Below, piece by piece: positions 1 through 8,868 of a DNA stretch of 10,306 nt. The notes under the pieces were generated by a model. The model did no database searches. It was given only the letters and a program-made list of their open reading frames with translations, and was not told the origin of the DNA. This DNA is from Acidobacteriota bacterium. Its GTDB lineage: Bacteria > Acidobacteriota > Terriglobia > Terriglobales > Acidobacteriaceae. Location of the stretch: positions 1-10,306 of the forward strand of contig JAJYBW010000001.1 of assembly GCA_021778815.1 (NCBI GenBank). Direction: 5' to 3'. Within the stretch, counting starts at the first letter, position 1. Each line of letters opens with the position of its first letter. The position numbers and the translations under genes are program-made.

Positions 1-356
1 CCAGTGCGTACGGAGTGCTGTCTGCCACTGCGCAGATGCATGGCCACGTGGAGAAACTTTTTACGCTACCGCCGGAGGCGTTCACGCCGGCCCCTGGAGT
101 GTCCTCGGCGGTCGTACGTTTCGATATACATCCTCGTTTTGAGGAACTGCAGGTGGAGCGAACACCGTTCATGCGATTTCTTCAACTGTGTTTTCATCAG
201 AAGCGAAAGACGCTGGTGAACAACCTGAAGAACGCCGGAATTGCCCCCCCCCCCAATATCCTCGCCGCTATGGTAGTAGCCGGGCTGGCCCCGGCGGTGC
301 GGGCGGAATCCGTTTCGCTGGAGGCGATGGCATTGATTTATCGGCAGCTGCAGTAA
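1..356 (+). CDS. rsmA: 16S rRNA adenine-N6,N6-dimethyltransferase RsmA/KsgA, C-terminal part
   Basis: This is the 3' end of the enzyme that dimethylates two adjacent adenines near the 3' end of 16S rRNA during small-subunit assembly, using S-adenosylmethionine. The gene enters from the left edge; the first complete codon is at 3. What is visible is the end of the catalytic domain and the small helical C-terminal domain: 'PPEAFTPAPGVSSAVV' matches the family's P-x-AF-x-P-x-P-x-V-x-SAVV block, and 'CFHQKRKTLVNNLK' matches the rRNA-contacting F-x-QRRKTL-x-NNLK block. The SAM-binding and NPPY motifs lie before the window. It ends with TAA at 354-356, about 20 bases before a strong hairpin terminator. 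An 11-base C run at 244-254 encodes three prolines; the frame reads through it correctly as given. Assignment is secure from the two conserved blocks. Confidence 0.94.
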   Translation, partial: SAYGVLSATAQMHGHVEKLFTLPPEAFTPAPGVSSAVVRFDIHPRFEELQVERTPFMRFLQLCFHQKRKTLVNNLKNAGIAPPPNILAAMVVAGLAPAVRAESVSLEAMALIYRQLQ

Positions 357-375
357 AAAAGGACACCTATACGCG

Positions 376-404
376 AAAAGCCGGCGATTGACTCGCCGGC
401 TTTT
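376..404. terminator. Bidirectional intrinsic terminator between rsmA and the FecR-type gene
   Basis: A perfect 12-bp stem (AAAAGCCGGCGA at 376-387, TCGCCGGCTTTT at 393-404) closes a 5-base loop. The A/T ends of the stem give a T-run on whichever strand is transcribed; the plus-strand side continues into a T-rich tail. It lies 20 bases after the rsmA stop and 24 bases after the stop of the minus-strand gene, as expected for a shared terminator of convergent genes. Confidence 0.88.
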
Positions 405-427
405 CTATTTCCCACTCAGAGTTTTGA

Positions 428-2353
428 TTAGTGATGGCCCCCTCCGCCACCGCCACCAGCGTGACCACCGCCTCCGCCGCCACCGCCGTGGAATCCACCT
501 CCACCACCGCTGTGAAACCCTCCACCACCGCCACCGTGGAAGCCGCCTCCACCACCATGGAACCCACCGCCAACCGATCCGCCCCGGAACCCACCGCCAT
601 TGAAGGATGCGGTGGTCCCATGAAAGCTACCGTGAGAGCCAAAGGTTGCATGATTTCCGAATGCACTGCGGTTTTGAAAGGCAGCTGCGTTGGCAGCGCG
701 CATGTTGTTGAAGGAGCTGGTGCGCATCATGCTCGAACTACCGCGCGGCCCATTAGTGCCGCGCAGCCCGTTTCCACCTCGACCCGCCAACGATTGGTTG
801 CGCCCCATGGATCCGTTGCGCAACCCGCTAGACATGCCTCCCTGAAAACCGCGCGCCGGAGCGCTTCTGGAGAACGCCGCGTTTCGAATTGGAACAGCAC
901 CAGTTGTTCCAATCGAGTGCAGCGGAGCGATCTTGGTCCCATTGAAATTGATCGTCCGGGCTTGATTTGCCGAGCCCCCGCGGTTCGCCATCATCCGACT
1001 TGCAATCGCCGGAGTGCCCACGTGGATGAGAGTTCCTCCAGTTCGACCGGTGCGCAGGCCGCCCCGCCCAGCAATCGGTGGCGCAGGCGCGCGGTACCCG
1101 ACAGGACCTCCATACACGTTGGGACGACCTCCGGCGTAATATCCGCCGAAACCGCCGTATCCGTATCCGTATCCGTAACCGCCCATGCCCATGCCCATGC
1201 CCATGCCGTATGCACCAGGCATCCATCCCCAGCCAAAGCCTCCGATGTAGGACCACATGCCGTAATGAAACGGCAGCCAGCCCCACGGATAGCCCGAAAT
1301 CCACGACATACCCATTCCGCCGCCCATATCTGCCCAAGCGCCAAAACCGTAGGGATCAAAGCCGGCTCCGGCGCCGTATGGTTGCCAAACGTTGCCGTAT
1401 CCTGGAATCGGGTACCACCCGCCGTAGCTGTCAAGGCCACCCCAGCCAGCACCCCAGCCGCCTTCCAGCATGCTGCCTCCGCCCTGCTGCGTGCGGGCTG
1501 GAGTCTGGTTGGCGGCTTCCTGGGCGGCTTCCTGGTCACGCTGATCGTTCCACTCATCAAAACCGTTGGGAGTGATGCCGTCGGCGACAGTGTATGGGGC
1601 GCTGGCAGAAGGCTTAAATTCAATCGTTTTGCCCTGCAGAACGGCTGTCGCGGCCTGGTTATCTGTTCCCAGAACCTGCACACTGCCGTCGATCACTGCC
1701 AGGTCGGCAGGATTCGACCCCAGATTCACGCGGAACGTGCTATTTGCGGTTGGCGCAACTTTATTGTCGCCAAAGTCCACGGTGTAGGCCGATTGCGGAT
1801 CGCTGCGCAGTTCGTAATACACCAGACCCGTCGGCTGCTCGAGCGTGGTCTCCAGCGCTCCCGTCGGCGACGCGCTCAATTTGGCCAGACTCAACGAGCT
1901 ATTGGGCGTAATGCGGGAGACGCTGCCGTCCTCAAACTCGATCTCCGCCCGCCCGTCCGGACCGGTTTGTAGGCGCGAACCTTGGGTGAGGGGCATGTTC
2001 ATCACGGCTTGCGAAAACTGCGTCCCGTTCCCTAACACGACCTGGACGGTGCCCTCGACATCGCTCAAACGGACCACCCGAACGTTTTGCAACTCCGCAG
2101 GGGTACCCGGAGCTGCGGAAGGACCTGCCGGTTGGCTGGGCGTTTGGGTCTGGCTGGCTGCCTGAGCGACAGGTGCCTGTGAGTTCGTATCGGTGAGGGT
2201 GGTTAAGGCATGGCATCTGCTCGCCAGAAACAAGAGGCTGGCGGCCATAGCGAGCAGCGTCACTCTCGCCATACGCGCCCAATCGCGCGACTGGCTGACA
2301 TCTGCAACTTGAATGTTGGGTGATGAAACCGGATTGAATCGTGAGGTTGGCAT
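428..2353 (-). CDS. Exported FecR-domain protein with DUF6600-like Trp-rich segment and Gly/His-rich tail
   Basis: Protein of 641 residues, function unknown. Residues 1-30 are polar, 31-49 form a hydrophobic helix ending in 'CHA', either a signal peptide (an internal Met at 28 could also start it) or an inner-membrane anchor. A Pro/Gln/Ala linker (about 55-88) follows. Residues about 90-250 look like a FecR-type beta domain: 'LQTGPDGRAEIEFEDGS' at 128-144 is the diagnostic core. Residues about 312-380 carry the aromatic pattern of DUF6600-like proteins ('VWQPYGAG', 'GYPWGWLPFHYGMW', 'GWGWMPG'). Then come Gly-Tyr/Gly-Met repeats (381-405), an Arg/Gly/Ser/Asn-rich disordered part, and a Gly/His tail (586-641). 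The family is common in acidobacteria as presumed envelope proteins; it is not a classical FecR sigma regulator, since no fecI or TonB receptor gene is nearby. The start ATG has an excellent ribosome binding site. Domain calls are confident, function is not. Confidence 0.82.
   Translation of the reverse strand: MPTSRFNPVSSPNIQVADVSQSRDWARMARVTLLAMAASLLFLASRCHALTTLTDTNSQAPVAQAASQTQTPSQPAGPSAAPGTPAELQNVRVVRLSDVEGTVQVVLGNGTQFSQAVMNMPLTQGSRLQTGPDGRAEIEFEDGSVSRITPNSSLSLAKLSASPTGALETTLEQPTGLVYYELRSDPQSAYTVDFGDNKVAPTANSTFRVNLGSNPADLAVIDGSVQVLGTDNQAATAVLQGKTIEFKPSASAPYTVADGITPNGFDEWNDQRDQEAAQEAANQTPARTQQGGGSMLEGGWGAGWGGLDSYGGWYPIPGYGNVWQPYGAGAGFDPYGFGAWADMGGGMGMSWISGYPWGWLPFHYGMWSYIGGFGWGWMPGAYGMGMGMGMGGYGYGYGYGGFGGYYAGGRPNVYGGPVGYRAPAPPIAGRGGLRTGRTGGTLIHVGTPAIASRMMANRGGSANQARTINFNGTKIAPLHSIGTTGAVPIRNAAFSRSAPARGFQGGMSSGLRNGSMGRNQSLAGRGGNGLRGTNGPRGSSSMMRTSSFNNMRAANAAAFQNRSAFGNHATFGSHGSFHGTTASFNGGGFRGGSVGGGFHGGGGGFHGGGGGGFHSGGGGGFHGGGGGGGGHAGGGGGGGHH
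431..598 (-). repeat. Gly/His-rich C-terminal repeat tract
   Basis: This stretch encodes residues 586-641 of the FecR-type protein: irregular units of Phe-His followed by four to six Gly, then longer Gly runs ending in His-His. At DNA level it is a degenerate array of CCACC/CCGCC triplets. Such tracts are prone to length change by slippage, and the His residues could bind metal (inference). Confidence 0.8.
1155..1204 (-). repeat. Two adjacent hexanucleotide microsatellites coding Gly-Tyr and Gly-Met repeats
   Basis: On the plus strand CCGTAT occurs three times plus a CCGTAA variant (1155-1178), then GCCCAT four times (1181-1204). Read on the minus strand these give the alternating Met-Gly and Tyr-Gly residues 383-400 of the FecR-type protein. 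Six-base units keep the reading frame if copy number changes. Confidence 0.88.
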
Positions 2354-2358
2354 GGTTA

Positions 2359-2363
2359 CTCCT
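2359..2363 (-). promoter_or_regulatory. Shine-Dalgarno site of the FecR-type gene
   Basis: On the minus strand AGGAG lies 5 bases before the ATG at 2353 (context GGTAAGGAGTAACCATG). It is the best ribosome binding site in the window and fixes the start. A TCTAAT/TAATAG sequence about 15 bases further upstream could be a -10 element, but I see no good -35, so a private promoter is unproven. Confidence 0.75.
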
Positions 2364-2443
2364 TACCCTGCCCTATTAGACACGACTTTGGCGCTTTAGT
2401 TGCAGCCATGTCATGGTCAGTTGCGCAGAATGAAAATTGGACA

Positions 2444-2950
2444 TCAGGGTTTTCGTGCCATTCCCTGTGCCAATGTAGTCTCCGCATTGTGAATATGGCA
2501 AATCGCGACCGCCAGCGCGTCAGAGGCATCCGTCGGCTCTGGGGGTTCAGCCAAATGCAGCAGGCGGGTGACCATGAATTGCACCTGCGCTTTGTCGGCT
2601 CTGCCATACCCGCAGACAGCGGATTTGACGGAAAGTGGAGAGTACTCCGCGATTTCGACTTTACAGGTCGCCGCGGCCAATAGTGCGACACCGCGAACCT
2701 CGCCAAGCTTCAGCGCGGTTTGGGAATTGACGGCATGGAAAACTTCCTCGATCGCGACCACCTCGGGCTGGTGTTCGCCAATCAGATCCAACAGGCGTTG
2801 AAAGATGATGGTAAGGCGATGAGGAAGGCTATCGCGCTTCAAGAGGTGAATCGCTCCGTGGCACACCGAGTAGAGCTCACCCGCCCGATTGGTATCGACG
2901 ACGCCGTATCCCGTCCATTCGGTACCGCAATCAATTCCCATGACCCGCAT
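2444..2950 (-). CDS. ruvC: Crossover junction endodeoxyribonuclease RuvC
   Basis: Holliday-junction resolvase of 168 residues, close to the usual length of about 170. It acts as a dimer with RuvAB in recombinational repair and cuts four-way junctions with Mg2+. The RNase H-like fold motifs are in order: 'MRVMGIDCGTEWTGYGVV' with catalytic Asp7, 'VVAIEEVF' with Glu68, a middle region 'NSQTALKLGEVRGVAL', and 'PTDASDALAVAICH' with Asp141 and Asp144. All four acidic catalytic residues are present. It starts 30 bases after thiG on the same strand, so it may be transcribed with it. No ruvA or ruvB is visible here, unlike the ruvABC clusters of many bacteria. The start at 2950 places Asp7 exactly where the family has it; the ribosome binding site is weak. 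Confidence 0.95.
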   Translation of the reverse strand: MRVMGIDCGTEWTGYGVVDTNRAGELYSVCHGAIHLLKRDSLPHRLTIIFQRLLDLIGEHQPEVVAIEEVFHAVNSQTALKLGEVRGVALLAAATCKVEIAEYSPLSVKSAVCGYGRADKAQVQFMVTRLLHLAEPPEPTDASDALAVAICHIHNAETTLAQGMARKP

Positions 2951-2980
2951 CGTGTAAGTTCCGATCCAAGCTCGATGTCG

Positions 2981-3751
2981 TCAGCGCGAAATGCCTTCCA
3001 GCGGAGATGAGGCGGTTGCATATAGTTTGCGGGGCATGCGGCCAGCGAGAAATGCCTGGCGCCCCGCTAGAACCGCGTGTTGCATGGCTTCTGCCATCAG
3101 CACGGGGTTGTCGGCGCCGGCGATGCCGGAGTTCATCAAGACAGCATCTGCACCCAGCTCCATTGCAAGCGCGGCATCGGAAGCGGTGCCCACTCCGGCG
3201 TCAACGATCAATGGAACTTCAGTGATCAGCTCGCGCAAAATCCGCAGTGAGGTGGAGTTTTGAATGCCAAGGCCGCTTCCGATGGGAGCTCCCAGGGGCA
3301 TGACCGCGGCTGCGCCAGCATCAATTAAGCGCTTCGCAACCACAATGTCATCTGATGTATACGGCAAAACAGTAAAGCCTTCCTTCACCAATACACGGGT
3401 GGCTTCGATGGTTGCCAACACATCGGGATAGAGGGTGGCCAGGTCACCGATGACTTCAATTTTCACCCAGTCGGACAGGCCCACTTCTCTGCCCAGTCGA
3501 GCGGCTCGAATCGCTTCTTCCGCGGTGTAGCATCCGGCCGTATTTGGCAGCAAAAAATATCGCTGAGGATCAATGAAGTCCAGCAGACTTTCCTTGCTGC
3601 GATCCAGGTTCACACGGCGCACGGCAACGGTCACCATTTCCGCGCCGGAAGCTTCGATGGCTCGTTGGGTCTCCGCTCCGTCCTTGTATTTTCCAGTGCC
3701 GACGATGAGGCGCGACTGGAAGGCCTTTCCAGCGATGACAAGAGTGTCCAT
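2981..3751 (-). CDS. thiG: Thiazole synthase ThiG
   Basis: Makes the thiazole phosphate half of thiamine from deoxyxylulose phosphate, dehydroglycine and the ThiS thiocarboxylate, as a TIM-barrel enzyme in the cytosol. From the ATG at 3751 it is 256 residues, the usual length. Seen in order: '[12 protein letters not shown]' near the N-terminus, 'TVAVRR', '[15 protein letters not shown]', '[10 protein letters not shown]' with the Schiff-base lysine at residue 97 (Lys96 in Bacillus subtilis as I recall), '[13 protein letters not shown]', '[25 protein letters not shown]'. The reading frame is open upstream to a GTG at 3796, but the added 15 residues do not resemble the family and would move the lysine, so the ATG is preferred. 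thiS, thiO and thiE are not in the window. No clear Shine-Dalgarno is present; a -10-like hexamer sits 6 bases before the ATG. Confidence 0.94.
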   Translation of the reverse strand: MDTLVIAGKAFQSRLIVGTGKYKDGAETQRAIEASGAEMVTVAVRRVNLDRSKESLLDFIDPQRYFLLPNTAGCYTAEEAIRAARLGREVGLSDWVKIEVIGDLATLYPDVLATIEATRVLVKEGFTVLPYTSDDIVVAKRLIDAGAAAVMPLGAPIGSGLGIQNSTSLRILRELITEVPLIVDAGVGTASDAALAMELGADAVLMNSGIAGADNPVLMAEAMQHAVLAGRQAFLAGRMPRKLYATASSPLEGISR

Positions 3752-3757
3752 AGGCCT

Positions 3758-3763
3758 ATTGTA
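3758..3763 (-). promoter_or_regulatory. Possible -10 element giving a leaderless thiG transcript
   Basis: On the minus strand TACAAT ends 6 bases before the thiG ATG, so transcription could begin at the A of the start codon. There is no good Shine-Dalgarno sequence and no convincing -35 hexamer 17 bases upstream. Tentative. Confidence 0.3.
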
Positions 3764-3821
3764 GTGCGAGCCAGTTCTCCACACGTTTGCAGGCACAATA
3801 CAGCGGGATCAATAGGAATGC

Positions 3822-3832
3822 CCGACAGTCGG
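3822..3832. repeat. Short inverted repeat in the thiG / secreted-protein divergent region
   Basis: CCGAC-A-GTCGG is a perfect palindrome with 5-bp arms, between the divergent genes. It could be an operator half-site pair; chance occurrence is quite possible. Confidence 0.25.
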
Positions 3833-3866
3833 CGTTCGATGAAAAGAACTGATTGCTCCCGGGAAT

Positions 3867-3879
3867 TTCACAGGGTGAA
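3867..3879. repeat. Short inverted repeat upstream of the -35 box
   Basis: TTCAC-AGG-GTGAA has perfect 5-bp arms and ends 12 bases before the TTGACA box at 3892. The position suits a regulator site for the promoter of the 3958 gene, but the arms are short. Confidence 0.3.
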
Positions 3880-3891
3880 CTAAATTTTTTC

Positions 3892-3920
3892 TTGACACGC
3901 CGATATGCGCAGCCTAAACG
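3892..3920 (+). promoter_or_regulatory. Sigma70-type promoter of the secreted Lys/Ala-rich protein
   Basis: A perfect -35 box TTGACA (3892-3897) is followed by a 17-base spacer and a weak -10 box TAAACG (3915-3920, three of six matches). An A/T-rich run (TAAATTTTTT) lies just upstream and could act as an UP element. A start around 3927 would leave a leader of about 30 bases with a GGGGG ribosome-binding stretch at 3949-3953 before the ATG. Confidence 0.55.
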
Positions 3921-3957
3921 TAGATGGAACTGATTCCAAAGCATATCTGGGGGCACC

Positions 3958-4626
3958 ATGATCGATCGTCGAAAATTGCTTTTTACCGCACTGACTCCCA
4001 TCCTTGCCGGATTCGTCTTGGTCGGCTCAACCTTCGCATCCTCCCGGAAAAACGAGCCCAGTTCCATTAGCGCCCGTTCGACGGATTCCGCTGCGTCCAC
4101 AGACAAAACCACGTCCAGAAAGAAGAGTAAGAAGGCTGCTAAGGCGGCCAAAGAGGAAGCCAAGTCGGATACGAGCAAGGCCACAAAGAAAAGCAAGAAG
4201 TCCGCCAAGGCAGCGAAAGACGAAGCTGCGGCGGATACGCCCAAAGCAACCAAGGCAAGCAAGAAAACTGCCGAGTCGACAGCAGCAGAAACGCAACAGG
4301 AAGCCGCCAAAGCCCCTACGAAAGCCGAAAGCAAGAAAGCCGTTCCGGCAGAGGCGAAGTCGGCCGCTCCCGAGATGAAAGCAGCGCCAGCCGCCAGCAC
4401 GCAACACGCAGCCTCCACGGGCAGAACCGAGGCTAAGCCGGCCCCAACCAACGCGTCTGTGTCGGCCAGCGAGATTGCGAGCGCGAAGGCCAAGGGACTG
4501 GTCTGGGTGAATACAGATTCGAAGGTGTACCACAAGGATGGACGCTATTACGGCGCCACCAAGCAGGGGAAGTTTATGACGGAAGCGGATGCGCAGAAAG
4601 CCGGATATAAAGCTGCAAAGAAATAA
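3958..4626 (+). CDS. Secreted Lys/Ala-rich protein with C-terminal YH...AGY module
   Basis: Protein of 222 residues, not assigned to a named function. Residues 1-28 are a signal peptide: basic 'DRRK', hydrophobic core, likely cut near 'STFA'. The paired arginines followed by Leu-Leu could allow Tat export, but the motif is imperfect. Residues about 50-165 are low-complexity Lys, Ala, Ser, Thr and Glu, with two tandem 22-residue copies (55-76 and 77-98), resembling the basic tails of histone H1-like proteins. Residues 180-222 form a compact C-terminal module, with 'LVWVNTDSKVYH', 'GRYYG', 'GKFMTEADAQKAGYKAAKK'. Similar modules end many small acidobacterial and proteobacterial exported proteins, and the YH...EA..AGY pattern recalls the Ada zinc-binding fold, but here there are no cysteines. 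It has its own promoter and a downstream hairpin, so it is probably monocistronic. A DNA- or polyanion-binding envelope role is only a guess. Confidence 0.8.
   Translation: MIDRRKLLFTALTPILAGFVLVGSTFASSRKNEPSSISARSTDSAASTDKTTSRKKSKKAAKAAKEEAKSDTSKATKKSKKSAKAAKDEAAADTPKATKASKKTAESTAAETQQEAAKAPTKAESKKAVPAEAKSAAPEMKAAPAASTQHAASTGRTEAKPAPTNASVSASEIASAKAKGLVWVNTDSKVYHKDGRYYGATKQGKFMTEADAQKAGYKAAKK
4120..4251 (+). repeat. Tandem 66-bp duplication within the Lys/Ala-rich protein
   Basis: Two 22-codon copies (4120-4185 and 4186-4251) both encode KKSKK-x-AKAAK-x-EA-x3-DT-x-KAT. A decayed third start (KASKKTAE) follows. The copies differ at many third positions, so the duplication is not recent. Confidence 0.82.
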
Positions 4627-4656
4627 AAGCGCTACAGTTGTACGCCGAAAAACCAA

Positions 4657-4688
4657 CGGCCCGATATCTCCTATGAGACATCGGGCCG
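4657..4688. terminator. Strong hairpin after the Lys/Ala-rich gene, probable terminator
   Basis: CGGCCCGATATCTC (4657-4670) pairs with GAGACATCGGGCCG (4675-4688) around a 4-base loop: 13 of 14 pairs. It lies 30 bases after the stop codon. There is no T-run after it on the plus strand; on the minus strand a T5 run follows three bases beyond the stem. It may be a non-canonical terminator or an mRNA 3' end stabiliser. Confidence 0.55.
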
Positions 4689-5172
4689 CGGCCGGTGAGT
4701 GGTTAGATTGACCGGAGGCATCCCCGCAGGTGGGCCTCGACGATAGTGCTGATTGCCGTCAGGACTGGCGTAGGACGCCTAAGCCCCAGTCACCTCACGT
4801 GATTTGCTACAACAACCTTCAATATTTTTCATTCTCTGGATCGCCCTCCTTTCCCGTGTACGGATACTATGGCCCGAATCGAGAGCGCACGTCAAGGTGT
4901 GTCAGCCGCGCGCGTTCGAAAATAATTGATGCCCTTGAAAAAGTAGTGGATATCGAGCGATCCTTTTGATCTCGTGGATTATGAACAGTGCGAGAGACAG
5001 ATATTCCATAAGACAACCTTGGGTGCCCGACGGTTACTTCCGTATACACATCGGGCGATAATTCCATCCACCGCGCCAATTTCCTGTTGCAATCAAGCTA
5101 TGTACCCTTCTTTTGTTTTGAGAAGGGTAGAAATCGCACCACGACGATTCCTGAATCAGCTGGCGGACGTTT
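4689..5172. other. Gene-poor intergenic region of about 480 bases
   Basis: No convincing coding region: the open frames here have no family-like motifs and no ribosome binding site. Visible structure consists of inverted repeats: GAGGC/GCCTC (4715-4719 with 4734-4738), and a two-level stem GACT/AGTC (4763-4766 with 4788-4791) enclosing GGCGT-AGG-ACGCC (4767-4779). An A/T-rich patch lies at about 4808-4832. I looked for TPP, cobalamin, SAM and c-di-GMP (GEMM) riboswitch cores and saw none. No -35/-10 pair stands out, although the promoter of the 5173 gene should be here. Confidence 0.5.
5103..5129 (+). repeat. Inverted repeat in the leader of the LOV-GGDEF-EAL gene
   Basis: TACCCTTCT (5103-5111) and AGAAGGGTA (5121-5129) are perfect 9-bp arms around a T-rich 9-base loop, ending 43 bases before the start codon. 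It could be an operator for a dimeric regulator or an mRNA leader hairpin. It lacks the trailing T-run of a terminator. Confidence 0.6.
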
Positions 5173-8813
<3,641 letters not shown>

Positions 8814-8827
8814 GGTCGTTTGAGTCA

Positions 8828-8860
8828 TCGGCGACGTGCATGGCATGGACGTGAGGCCGA
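8828..8860. terminator. Imperfect hairpin between convergent tadA and sulfatase-TPR genes
   Basis: TCGGC (8828-8832) pairs with GCCGA (8856-8860), and inside it ACGT (8834-8837) with ACGT (8849-8852). It is the only structure in the 55-base gap between the two convergent stop codons. There is no T-run, so termination here is uncertain. Confidence 0.35.
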
Positions 8861-8868
8861 CCTGGCGA

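Noticed and set aside
1155..1204. Tandem hexamers as a CRISPR-like or non-coding satellite array
   Set aside because: Units are contiguous without spacers and lie in frame in a coding region, giving Gly-Tyr and Gly-Met repeats.
431..1972. Long plus-strand open frame (513 codons) opposite the FecR-type gene
   Set aside because: Its composition is the low-complexity mirror of the Gly-rich minus-strand gene, it has no family motif or ribosome site, and the minus-strand product has recognisable domains.
428..2353. Classical FecR anti-sigma regulator of iron uptake
   Set aside because: No neighbouring ECF sigma factor or TonB receptor, the N-terminal cytoplasmic part is very short, and the DUF6600-like and Gly-rich parts do not occur in that family.
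3752..3796. Upstream GTG start for thiG
   Set aside because: The 15 extra residues do not match ThiG N-termini and would shift the catalytic lysine away from its usual position near residue 96.
4730..4969. Possible small gene of 79 codons in the intergenic region
   Set aside because: No ribosome binding site, no hydrophobic or domain-like pattern, and codon use unlike its neighbours.
4689..5172. Riboswitch (c-di-GMP, TPP, cobalamin or SAM) upstream of the GGDEF-EAL gene
   Set aside because: None of the conserved core motifs of these classes could be found; only unassigned stems are present.
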